Positions 15,001 to 28,800 of a stretch of DNA of 64,000 bases are shown here, piece after piece (position 1 is the stretch's first letter; each line of letters begins with the position of its first letter). The translations under genes and the position numbers were made by a program. This DNA comes from Heliocidaris tuberculata (Eukaryota; Echinodermata; Echinoidea; Camarodonta; Echinometridae), in assembly GCA_025618425.1 (NCBI GenBank), contig CM046845.1, positions 2,898,541 through 2,962,540 on the forward strand, read 5' to 3'. Under the pieces are notes generated by a model. That model did no database searches and was not told the origin of the DNA. It worked only from the letters and a program-made list of their open reading frames with translations.

Positions 15001-17906
15001 ATGCTGCAGAGAACACTATGGACCTTAAATGAATTAGGATGGTTACCTCGCCCGATGCATTTTCCAAGAGGTTTTGAGACCAGCCAGCAATTTTCATCTC
15101 CTTCAGAGAGAATGTACGACTCAATGGCAGCAACTTGTCAGCAAGCTGAACATAGAGAGAGAGCGCATATACAGGAGAAAAAAAATAAAAAGATAAAACA
15201 GGAGGAACCTACAGCAAAATGAGTTGAACTTAGTTATCACATTAGATTTACGGTTAGGGTTAGGTATAGGGTTAGTTCTAAGGCTGAAGTTCTGGGCCTT
15301 GTTTCACAAAACTCATTGTCAATAACAACTGCCCCATTTCTATTACAAATTTGCTCTCAGCCAATTAGATTCAAGGCTTTCAGTAGCTTATAACAATTAC
15401 TGTAACTCTTTATAGATAACAAGTTTTATGAAATGGGGGCCAGATGTGATTAGTGTACAAAGTGAGAATGGGACAATTGTTGCCAGAACATACAGGATAC
15501 ACTCAATTCATGAACCCATTTTGGATTTCAAGAAGAAATAGAATCTTTAATTTCTTAGTCCAAACATATCAAATACAAAACTGAAATTAGCCGAATACAG
15601 CACTTAACCCTTTGACTACTGACTTCTCTCATTCAAATAGGCTTAACCCTTTTGAGACAATTGACCACATTTTGTGGTTTGGCTCAAGAACATTTGATTC
15701 AGAGCTCTAAAAACTATACCAGATGCATTTATAGAAAGAGCAAAAATTTCTGCACACACTATGTCTATTTTTGTTGCATGACCATAGTGGGTTTGATGCC
15801 AGGAATTTTAAAAATGAGAATAAGCTTTAAAATCCTTAAATTGGCAACACGTTGAGAGGTTCAAAATCATAGTTTTTTAATCAAAATTGGCAATTTTTTC
15901 AACTTTTCGACAAAATTCCTAGGCATGTATATTGTTTTCAAAGACATTGCACCTTATTAGAACCATGTAGCACTAGAACAAAAATATTGCTGTTGCCAAT
16001 TTGAAGAACAAAATGTGATCAATTTAGCCCTTAAATAATTCCTGTTGTGAAAGGGTTAATGCAGGAACCACCCGGTTCTCGTAGGCAAAGGATCAAAGGG
16101 TCAAAGGGGCAATGTACCTCTTGCTTGATCTTTGTTTCCTTCTGCTTCTCTTCCGGAGTTAGAGTTGGCTCCTTGAAATCCTTGTCATACACCAAGACTC
16201 CAGACACGCATACATCATCTCCATCTATTATCATTGTTACAAAAATAAATTTCAGTTTTATGTTTTACTTGTGGAAAGGAAAGTGAGATACTACAAAATA
16301 TTTGATATTAACAATATAATTGTAAGGCTGACAGCTAGAGTACCTACATTTAGTATAAATATTGGTTAATGGTCTTCCGTGCAAAAAAAATTTGCCTTCC
16401 TAACTGCATAAAACCATGTCAGGCCATGGATGTATTTTAGGTTTTTCATTAACGTCATATAAATATCACTATTATAGAAAATGATCTCTGATTACTGAGT
16501 GCAGTAATTCTTTCCAGTTCACAATATAAGAGCTGAACATCATCTTATAAAACTGGCTGAGGGTTCTTCTTATTTCATTAACCAAAAAACAACTTTTTTT
16601 TTAAATCTCTCTCTATCAATCTCTCTAATAATCTCCTGTTGATTCCATCTTGACAAGTTCCTCCATTAATACAGGGGTTGGGAATGCATTCATTGTTGTC
16701 TTGTGAGGAAAATATAAGAAAACAGGCAATATCATCAAAATAGAAAATTACAATACCAGTTTAATAAATGAAAATTATTTTTTATTGCCTTATAAAGGGA
16801 CGCAATAACTGAAATCGATTTACGGATAACAGAAAAAATGATAAAAATACGGCTACTTGTAAAAGAGGGTCCATTAAAGGGACCTGGGCACATATTTAAT
16901 TCAGTACTTAAGTACGAAATATGAGTATTTTACTTAGTTTTCCACTGAGATAAAATACTTAAGCAACTTCAGTATTCATTTGAATATTTTGGCTAAGTAT
17001 TTTACCCTAAGCCTAAGAATGCTCACTAGCAGACTTAGCCAATTACTCTGGAAGCCTTGATTGGCTGGCATGTGGCTTTCATGTATACATAAATGGAGCA
17101 GCAGAAGCTGCGCACAAGCAAATTATATAAGTGTGTATTTAATGCGACGCATTTATTGTGCATTATTTTTACTGGATATGTGACGTCACAATGGCTGTCA
17201 GTAAGTAATTTGCCTTAAAGTCTGCTTGCTAAAGTAAAATACTTAAGACTTTACCTGCATATAGATAAGCTGGTTTACTTAGCCAAGCCAAATGCATAGT
17301 AATTTACTTACTTAATGCACGTTTTAAACTGAGTACAGGCCCAGGATAATATTACTTACTTGTGTTGAAAACAAGTTTGGTATCTCCATTCTCTACTTTG
17401 ATTGGTACTTCACAGGTCTTTGCTGTGGTTCCTACTGCATGTATATGGTCTTCACTCTTCAACTGATCAAGAACCTGTAGGTACATGTAAATGAATAAAA
17501 AGGCATAACTACAGGTGCTTATCTTAAAATGTGTTAAAGCAGTAAACCTTCATGTGCTACTCTTATCATGACAATAACAACAACTACTGCTGCTGCTGTT
17601 TCTACTACTACCACTACTACTACAACTACTACTTCTACTTCTACTACTACTGCTACTACTCATACTTCTTCAACTGTTTTCTGGTACTTATCACAAATTT
17701 TCAGATTTTTTAGTTGTGTGCCTCGATCACTTTAACCTATTTTTGGCATTAGGTTTATGAACAGTTTTCATAAACAAACTTTAAGAGTTAGATTTTGGAT
17801 TTTAATTTTATGTTTCATCATTAAATTTTAAATTTGCCTTTAAATATCCTCCAAGGGAACAAACTTCATTCTGTGTATGTTTAGGTTTTTTCTAGGAAAG
17901 AGAGGG

Positions 17907-17945
<39 letters not shown>

Positions 17946-20900
17946 CACTAATTCACCCTAAAAGGGGAAATGGTAAAAAAAGCATAGCAAAGGAGAAAAT
18001 TTATATAAACCTGTTTATACATAATAAAGGATATGATAAAGGATATGATTTTTTTTAAATGTAGGGTAGCCTTATGCATGCATCTCAAATTTCAGGTTTC
18101 ATATTGTGCCATGGGTAAAATATGTGCTGTTTGAGGAACTGTCCTTTATCATATCCTTTATTATGTATAAACAGATTTATATAAATTTTCTCCTTTGCTA
18201 TGGTTTTTTTACCATTTCCCCTTTTAGGGCGAATTAGTGGTATATATATATATATACATTATATAATTTCAGACCACACTTATAGTCCTACAGCTAAATT
18301 CTTGAGTTGGATCAAAGCTACTTAATATGAAGAATAGGTTTTTCATAAATCAGACCTGTGAAGTATAATCTGTTTTCCCGTAGCCGATAATCCCCTGTGT
18401 CATCCATCCACCTACAGTGTACAGACGTAACGTGTAGTCTCCTGCTGATAAAGGCAACTAAAATAAGAAGAAAATAAATATTGAAAAATTTGTACAAACT
18501 CTTTCTTTGAATTTATTTCATTTTATTTTATTCAGTATTCCTATAAAACAGGGTAGCTCTGTCAGTAGTTAAAATCCTGTTGTACTTGGGGGCCCTGTAA
18601 AACATATGAATAAATATATTTATAACATTGATATACTACTTCATCATGTCGAATGTACTCAATGGTATGTATGCATTATGTCAGATCATCTTCACAATTT
18701 ATTTCATGACTGCATTTAGTAGCTCTATTTTATATACATTCATTTGTTACAGTATGGTAAAATCAAAATTTCGACAACACATTGTATGGTAGGAGATCAA
18801 TATAACATATATTTTATTCTCGTTTTCACAGTTTTTATTCGCCCTTCACATTTTGTACAGAATTTGCATCATATCATTTCAAATGTATGATAGTAACTTT
18901 AGGAAGACAAAATTACTAATTTTTCATATTTTTAGTGCATTCTCTGTTCTAAGGGTCATTTCTAACAAGTCCTTTTGCATCTTTTAATGATCCTGCCAAC
19001 ATTATTATCATGAGAATTTGTCAATAATTTTTTAAAGATGTTTTTGTAGTGGAAAGTAAATTATTTGATTTTTATTTGGGAAATTTTGAACGGTACTCAC
19101 AGGGAACTTGATTCTATCCACAAAGCCATTGTGTGTACAGTTGTATGAGCTGAAGAGGAAGGAATCATATGTGCTACCAAGCAGGGAATGAAGATTGCGA
19201 TCTTGAGCTGTATGAGCGCTGAACTTATGAATACAATCCAGTCCTTCGCAAGGAGAAATAGACAGAAAAACCACATTTTGAGACAATAAAATGCATTCCG
19301 TGCTTCAGCAAAAGAAATCATTCATCTTGTGAATATAGCCTTAATTGACCATTCATTGCCAGGTTAAAAAATGGACATTTGACATGCTAAAAAAGGTTAT
19401 TTTTTTTGTAATAATTCACATCATAACAATTTTATTTTCATATTGTAAGTATTATGCATTTAGTGCTTGAATTATTTCTTACTCAAATAAATGTAAGATG
19501 TTACAAAAAAAAGTTATTTTCTTGAGCACTAACTTCACATGGAAGTAATTTTCATTATATTCTATTGCATTTAATGCATACATCTTTCATCATTCAATTA
19601 TTCCTGTGTAGTTATTCAAATTAATTTGTGAAGATATTCCATGGTAACGCCCAGCATATACCCATTTATTTTTTAATTTTTTCTTTAAAAACAAGATGTT
19701 TTTCTTATAAGCTGTAAAGAGCATAATGTTAACATTCTGATAAAGTTTTTTATGCTCTTCTGCATCATTTGATTTCTCCTTATTTCATTGTGACTGGAAA
19801 ACTTTATCACACTTTTTTACATCAAATCTTTGTTCAATGTCTTTTTTTTAAGCCGCAGTTTACTGCACTTTTGAATGTGATTCCTTAATATGAATACTTA
19901 CCGCCTGTTTCGATTGGCTTGAACTGTGACTGTGTGTCTACATAGATTACACCGTTAAGTGCTTCGTATGCTGGACCACCGCAGTTGATGGCATAGGCTA
20001 CCCCTGGAGGTTGCTTGATCACCTGATGAGGGGAACCCTCTAGTTCTATAGATACATCAGCTCCATCTAGGGTAACATAATAGGTACAGATGTATTAGAA
20101 TATAATATAATTAAGTGGAGCTCCCTAGTTCTATAGATATGTAGGCACCATCTAAGGGTAACATGAAAGGCAGAAAAATAATAACGAAAACTGGAGGCTC
20201 AATAATGCATCTTAATGGGTTCTAGTTCCGCTGTATACATTAAACATGTATCCCCAATTTGCCTCCATCAAGAAAAGCGTGAAAATAATCCCTATGTTAA
20301 TTTTAATGGCCTATTTAGGATATTATAAAAATCAAAACATTTGATAACATAAAAGAAAATGTATTTTACTTACTTAGATCTTTCAGTAAGGCAAATGCCC
20401 GATAGACCTTCAGACCTGGGTTCTTCTCCTTCTGAGTTAACCCCCTCTGGAATGCCAATCTACCATCAGGCTGTTCCATCCAGTTTCCTCCCACCACCTC
20501 CTGGATGGTGACCCCATCACAGGTCACTAAGACCTTGGTCATGCTGTCCACCCAGACTGTCAAGGTATCATCATCTATGATCAGACCTCCCTCTATGGTT
20601 TCTGAACCTCCAGTTGCTAGGGAGTCCTGTTGGAAACACCTACGTCCATGGACACATAAAAACAATTGATCAGTCAAAACATTTTAAGGTATATTCATGA
20701 GATTTGTCATATGATCCATGATAATTTTCATTTAGTGCAAGATGACCTGGATCACATTCCACGTACTTTAAGACTCACACATTATTTTCTTGATGCATCA
20801 GAGATGGGGCTGATTATGAGTTATTACCTTATCAAAGAAACATATATGTAAATGGAGTACCATGATGTGTGTGTGCGTGTGTATGTGTGCGTGTGTGCGT

Positions 20901-23900
20901 GTGTGTGTGTGTATGTGGCGGTGCCGTGGTCCAGTGGTTTAAGGCGCTTGACTAAAGATGCGAGGATCGGGCGTTCGATCCCCGGCATGGCACTTATGCC
21001 ATTAAGCAAGGCATTTTATCTACATTGCTCTTTTATCGTACATCAAATAAATGAAGTGCTATAGGCATATTGATACCAGCGTGTGCATGTGTGTCATTTA
21101 AAAAAAAAAAAAAAAAAAAAATGTATGTATGTGAATGTGTACGTTTGGATTCCTGACAATAGTGCCATAGAAAGTGTAGGAGATCATGTATAATCCTTAT
21201 AAACAGCACAAAAAAGTCTATAAAAAAACTAACAATCAGGTAAATAACATATTAATGAGTACATCACGACAGAAATGGCATTTCTAAAAAGACAACATTC
21301 ATCTAATGCAACACTTTTTCAAAAAATTCTTCTCTCTGATGTGCACCATATAAATGCATGGGCAGACAGGGATGAGTGTGTGTACCTTTCTTTAGGATCA
21401 GGAACATCTTCTGGTATGTTTGTAAAGAGCGCATAGCGACAAGGCCCGCTTGGTCCAACAATCTGAAGGGCTTTCTGATCGGTCATTGAGATGGTCCAAA
21501 CGTCTGCAGATTGCATGACTCCAGACATACCAGCGATGTGTGCTACACCAACCTGACCCTTCATGAGTGTCACCTGAATACATCAACAAAAACAGAAACA
21601 TTTGAGAACAAACATTTGATTGTACTTAGAAGGGAAATTAGTGGAAACAGAAACATCTTTTTTATTGATATATATCTCTGATACATACTAGTAGTATGGG
21701 AAACCCTTATGAATTTTAAACCAATAAATGAAGCAAACTTCAAAACTCTTTAATGAAAAGATCTGAACTGCACGCTTTCTTTACCTCTGTACCAAGTTTA
21801 TTACTATTTTTTGAATGTGAAGCAGCATTAAAAAAAATACATGGTAGTGGTGAGCGATTTAGCTCTGGTAAACTCAAAAAGAGATCTAGTAAAAAAGCAA
21901 TTCAAAACAATAAAAATTGCTGTGAGCAAATTGCACTTTCACAACACCAAAGCAAAAAAGATTTTTGCTTTGATAGTTTTAATACTGATCTGAAGCATTA
22001 CAAATATAGCAGACGGCCACATCCTATCATGAACTATCTAACTTTTTGATACCTGATAGAGAGCCGATGTCGTAGAGTCTTCATCCTGTAAGCTGTGAGA
22101 ACACATGACAAGCATGGACCGTCCTACAAACTTGGAAACATCTTCCAGGAGAGTGGTAGCGTTGATCCCGCTGAACTCCTGGAGATGGACCACCTTCCCT
22201 CTGGGTTTGTCCTGGTGAGCTTCTGCGAAAGCAGCACCCTTACTGTGATACACCACGTAATGACTGTTAGGTGGCCCAACCAATTCCAGCGCTGCTTCCT
22301 TTATCTTCAGACTCTCCTCAGACGTGCTTCTATACCAGCCATATTCGCTGTCATCTTCACTCCCGTCTTTCCAGTCATAATCACTCCCATCTCCACATCC
22401 ATCTTCACTCCCATCATCGTCTCCATCACTGTTCCCATCGTCACTCCCATCATCACTCCCGCCATCACTACCTTCATCTGCAGGCATCTCAGGAACCTTG
22501 AGAAGAGAAGAAATTAATTTAGAATGCTAAGCTGAAATATGCATATAAAGAGTGCTATTTGCTGTATACTCATTTTTTCTATATCCACTTTGCCTAATAA
22601 CTATACAGTGTAATCATCATTTGGTCTAATCATCATTTGGTATAATTGTGATTTGGAATTTAATTTAGTGCCACCTGCTTCAAAACGGTTCTATACTGCC
22701 CCTGATATTGATGTTCTCTATAGGATAACCCTCTCTCCACTCTCCCCACTTCCCACACTCACCTAGCTTTGTTTCACCTACTGCAATGTGTCCATATGCC
22801 CCCTAGAATAGCAAGATTCAAATTAGGAGAGTGGATCTTCACCCACCCCGAGTTCTGAAACAGGTTATTTTAAGGAAGCCATTATTCATTGCGTGAAGTC
22901 TATATTTCATCCCTCCTTCCTGCACAAAACCATGATTTCAGTATCATTTTGCAATCAGTTCTAGCATTGTTTCATTCAAGGTCTATGATAAAGCCAGCCA
23001 TTTTTAAAGTCTTTTGTGAAGTCTGTTTGTAAAAAAAAATTACTATCATTATGTTTCACACTCTCTTTTCAATTGAGTTGATCATCATTTCATTAGATCT
23101 CTTAAATTATGGAAAACCTATCTTATATCGTTTTCTATTATTGTTAGACAGAATTAAGTGTTTCATTCCTTGGTAAATATAAAGCTATTATTTCTTACAT
23201 TGCTTTCAATCAATTCCGTTGCCATTTCCTTGGAGCTTTCCTGAGCTGGGCTCTCCAGCGTGGTCTCCTTTGAGCTCTCCGAAGCTGAGCTTTCCTGAGC
23301 TGGGCTCTCCGTCACTGTTTTCCTTGAGCTCTCTTGAGTTGTGCTCTCCATCTCTGTTTCCTTTGAGCTCTCTGGACCTGGACTCTCCAACTTTGTTTCC
23401 TTCAAGTTCTCAGGAGCGGGGCTCTCCATCGCTGTTTCCTTTGAGCTCTCCGGAGCTGGGCTATCCATCGCTGCTTCCTTCAAGTTCTCAGGAGCCGAGC
23501 TCTCTGTCACTGTTTCCTTTGAGCTCTTTGGAGTTGTGCTCTCCGTCTCTGTTTCCTTTGAGCTCTCTGGAGCTGGGTTCTCCTTTGCTGTTTCCTTTGA
23601 GCTCTCCTGAGCTGGGCTCTCCTTTGCTGTTTCCTTTGATCTCTCTGTCGATGTTTCCTTTGACCTCTCCAGAGCTGGGCTCTCCGTTGTTAATTCTTTT
23701 GAGCTATCCTGAGCTGGGTTCTCCAATGCTATTTCCTTTGAGCTCTCAGTTGCTGTTTCCTTTGAGCTCTCCAGAGCTGTTTCCTTTGAGCTCTCCAGAG
23801 CTGTTTCCTTTGAGCTCTCCAGAGCTGATCCCTCTGTTGCTGTATCCTTCAAGTTCTCAGGAGCTGGGCTCTCTGTCACTGTTTCCTTTGAGCTCTCTGG

Positions 23901-25547
23901 AGCTGGGCTCTCTGTCGCTGTTTCTTTCGAGCTTTCGTGAGCTGGACTCTCTGTAGCTGTTTCTTTTGAGCTCTCCGAAGCTGGGACATCTGGGGCTGGG
24001 CTCTCAGGAGCTGGGCTTTCCAGAGGCGAGCATTCAAAAGACCAGCAGTCACTTGCATTGGGTAGCAAAGGAACCTGGTAATATATTTTAAAAATTGGAA
24101 CACTGATTACAGATTAAGTGTCTCATACCAAGTTTTCAGTGGTTTCCATTGCTGTTTCCTGCAGATAGTATCAACAAACTAGATTGATTCATTCAGTTCA
24201 CATCATATATATATTCAAAATCTTCCCTAGAAGGCCAAGACCTATATGTCTTGAATTCACCTGATACTATTTATTGTATTTCACTGGCAAATTTAGTCAA
24301 AATGGAGGTTGCATATATTAGTAGTTGCTATGTCTGACAGTCCTCTTTCAAGAAATGGGTTCTTCATCAGTTTGTTTTAATTTTAGTAGTAGTAGTAGTA
24401 GTAGTAGACAGAAATTACTGTCTGTCTAGTGTCATCCTTCCCAAGCATACCTGCCCTGGCACTAGGGTACCCAAGAAAAGGGGGCAGGGGGGCAGGGGGG
24501 CAGACTGCCCTCCCTGACAACTTTTGACCCCCAAAAAGGTTACCGGGCAGTGGCGGGGGGGGGGGCAAATCCGGATTTTTTTTTTTTTTTTGTGCTTGTC
24601 AGATAATTATAGAGGAAAACATCTGATAACCCTCCCCCTCTCCCCCTCCCCCTCTCCCCCCACCTGAGCGAGTTTAGGAGGGCTGGCAAGAAGAAAAAAA
24701 TACGGGTGTTCCTCCAAGCAGAATTTGACAGCGGACAAAATTTGCCCCCCCCCCCCTTGTAAAAAATCCTGGCTACGCCACTGTGCCCTGGTAAATGTGT
24801 GCGCACAGTTTTGAATTAAGTAGCTTTAGATAGGTGCTGGAAGAATGAGCCCATTAAGTACGATTATGAATCGCCTGCACCAGGAAATGATCCAGCCATC
24901 TTGAAAAGGAAGAAGAACTTGGAGCTGGGGTATCCTTAGGTAAGTGGAGCTATAACTCACCTTCATAACCTCCCCATCTCGTAGAAATTGGACAAGATAT
25001 GTCTGACTCGGTACAGCTCCCGACGCGTCAGGGGGAGCGCTGCATATCACAAGAGCACAACATCCTTCAGGATCACTCGCGGTCCTGATGACTGGTGACG
25101 GGATAATGCTGGCCTTGCCATCCTCCGACTCCGCCTCAGGTCCCTCAAACATAACCCCACAACCTCCGTGCCCAAAGCGAGCAATGTTTGACAAGATTGT
25201 CGCGTGAGATTCCCCATAGAGCAGTTCGGGTTGGAGGAAACCTTGTGCGTTGGTTCGAATCTCGTTCCACTCATAGAACCTGCTGTGATCACCCGCCTTT
25301 GCTAGTTGTTTCACCGAGTAATGGTTTCCATCGAAACCGCATCTCAACAAGGCGATTTCAGCAAGGTCGTGGTCCAACTCCCCCTTACCGACTGTGTTGA
25401 GGATCAAGGCGGTTCCTCCACCGTGCTTAGCGTTGACGTTCATTTTGGTGTCGATGAGAGATGGAAGTGGATAAGTACAGGAAGAGGATGCTTCGATGCA
25501 AGCATGATCAGCTGTAAAATAAAAGTTGCATAACATCTATGATCCCG

Positions 25548-25628
<81 letters not shown>

Positions 25629-25755
25629 GCAAACATCTGTAATGAAAGTGCAATTGCTTACAACCTGCATTTTCCTAAAATTTCATGAATGAAACTATAC
25701 TACATTGTTTTATATTCTTTCTACCATATTTCACTCTTTTCCCCCCTCCCTCCTC

Positions 25756-25803
<48 letters not shown>

Positions 25804-28800
25804 TTATCTAAGTCGTTATCTCTCTCCATCTCTCCCTCTGTGCGTTTTCTGTCAGTCGATTATCTCTCCTTTTCTTCTGATCTTGCCCTTTTATATGTCT
25901 TTCTATCGCCTGAATCTCTCACCAATCATATTGACTTTTTATACATGTTTTAGAAAAAATTAACATGAAAATTACAACTTTTTATGATTTAAATAGAATA
26001 AAGATGAACTCTGTATAATGGTCATATATACAAAAACATTAATATCAATGTAACTTGGGTAAAGGGAGATCAGATTCTTGAGAACTAAGAAATATATGTC
26101 ATCAATATAAACACAAACGATTGTTGAATAATGAAGGAATGGAGCCACATAATACCCATGACTGATTTGCCAGTTTGAAGTGTCTACTGGTTTTCATAGC
26201 TTTTTCGAAGTTTTTATGTCATCAAAAATGTATTATCTTTCGAATTATTTATCCAATTTTTTCTCATTTTTTTTTTCTTTGTTTATCTGATTTCTCCGCT
26301 TCTATTCTTGGACCGGACTTGGCCTAATAAGGTATTTAATCTGTTTCTTTATAACTTACCAACTTTAGGAGAGGATGGTGGTCGAGGAGGGAGCTTCAGG
26401 TCTACTTTCTTAACTTCCATGGATGGAGCTGATACCAGAACAGAAACATAATCATAATCAACATCATTAGGTCTAATAACTGTCTCGCATCGGCCATCTA
26501 GCGACAAAGGCGACAAAAAATACTCTTCAATAAGGAAATTTTACTAATGAACAAGTACAACTAGGCCTGATGCCTACAGCCTATTATTTTTATTATTGAT
26601 TACATTACTGATCCTCATCCACCATCATAATCGTTATTGTTTTTATTATTAATAGAAGTATTATCACTGGTATCATCAAAATAATAAAATCTTAAAAGAA
26701 TAATCAATATGATGTTTCTTGATCAATGGTAGATAGCTATTAAAAGAAAAAAGTTTACAGAACTAATTTAAATGATCTAGGAGTTCAAAATTTAAACTGT
26801 TTCATGTGTGAAGAAAGTGAAAACCTTACAAAAAAAGTGGAGAAAATCAACAGTCTTCATTAGGCAAAGAATATGGCATAATAAATAGGCCTAACATTTC
26901 AGCTGAAAGTAAGATTTTGAAGATGAGTAGGCCTACTGCCTGGTCAAGCAATAGCATTGTGAAAGAAATAATCTAAAGTTATTGGGAAAGGTTGCTTATG
27001 TATACACGATTATTGTCACAATTAGGTTTTGGATTCATCACTGTTTCTAGTCAAGAAAAGATTGTGGGGCATATCAAGAGTAATTCTTTATATGTGACAT
27101 TGCTACGATGATATTATTTCGGATAGGAGTAAAAAGAAAGCTTGCCTTTATATTTGCCTTTATATTTTGTTTCACATTTAGTGTTTTGTTAGAAAAAAAA
27201 CAACGATCAAAATTCAGACATGTCAGAGCGCTTTATAAAAAAAATCATCGGTCTCTGCGAAAGTTCTTCCTATATAATTATAAACGTGTCGATATCTGTC
27301 TGCCAACGCCCCCCCCCCCTCCAAAATGTCTTCTAAAATTAATGATAATGATTTTAATTATACTCACTGGCTCTACTTTTTAAGAGCAGAGCTGCTTTCG
27401 TGCGTTTTGTATTAATCCCAGCCATCTGAAAAGCTGTCACCGCCTCTACTTTCTTGAAGGCCATATCCGACCCATGATTGGTGGATACCTCGTTGGTTTC
27501 CATGGTTACCTTCTGATTCAAAACGTCTGATGGGGGGTCTACCCTAGCTCCACAGCATTACATGGAAGAAATTTTCCTTCATTAGGAAGATAACAAGTGG
27601 TGTGCATGCATGGAATATTTAATAAATACTTTATGAATAATATTATGATGGTTTAGGTTCAAGACGAAAAAGCTGCAGAATGTCTTTGTGCAATGATATT
27701 CTTCGATTGAGCAGTATACTTATCCAATTTCATTCCTTATGTGATGAGGGCCCCGTTTCATAAAACTTGATATCTATGACAAGTTACAGCAACAGTTATA
27801 AGCTACTGAAATACTTGCATCTGATTGGCTGAGAGCAAATTTGTCATAGATATGTGGCACTTTTTATTGATAATAAGTTTCATGAAACGGGGCCCTGATT
27901 AGGCTTGCAAGTATTTCAGGACGTTCTTTGCTAGTTTTACAATACCACGGAGGGATTATGCAAATGAATATGACAAGAATCGTTCAATAGACCGCTTCGG
28001 TAATGTATGCAAATTTTATACACACCTTTCAAACAAAGGTTGTTCTTGACAACCTGAAAGCTTGCCGGAAGCTTGCCGGACATAGCAACAAGTAATGTAT
28101 GCAAACTGGATTCCAAGCATTGAGGCTCAAGCATTTATAAAAAGCCGGTTAATGGATAGCTCATCACTACGTGCTCAGAGAAGCAGTGTGCATAAATTTG
28201 TATACATTACAGAACCGGTCTATTAAGCTAGTTGAAAGGTATTTTAAGCAGTTTGGCAAGGCGGATTCAGGTTATCAGCCATGCAGGAAAGGAGGTAATG
28301 TCACCCAGAGTAGGAAAACAGAGAGGATTTGGAATTGTAATCTTCATTTATAGAGCGGATTGTACCTGAAAACACTGAAGGCTACCCACTGTGGTCGCAT
28401 GTATAGAGTCACGTTAAAGGTAGCTAATCCCTTTTGCAAAATCTACGAAAATCCATGGAACTTGGTGTGAGTTTGGGATATGCCCTTCTAATACTTTGTA
28501 TTTAATCTTATGGTCATATACGTTGGTTAAGTTATTAAAATAAAATGAAAATCTGCCTACCATTTTCTACGTCTATACGAGCTGATATGCATTACCGAAT
28601 ACCGACCGTTGATGTTCGAATAACGGTCCCGAAAAGAATTAGCTGTAATTAAACATTCTCAATTAATTTATCAATAGCCAGTTTTCATCATTTTTTATTC
28701 GGGGGAAGTTCAAAATAATAATCCTCTTCCATATACCACAGGATTCATAGAAATTCAAAATTGAGGTCTGCAAAAGGGACTAGCTACCTTTAAGTAAGCA

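Noticed and set aside
20920..20993. Functional tRNA gene
   Set aside because: Boxes A and B and the acceptor ends fit, but the anticodon stem does not pair and a SINE body with an A-tail follows.
23219..23956. 245-codon open frame on the plus strand (SSPELGSPSLFPLSS-like)
   Set aside because: It is the antisense shadow of the SSKET repeat exon; splice sites, phase and downstream domains support the minus strand.
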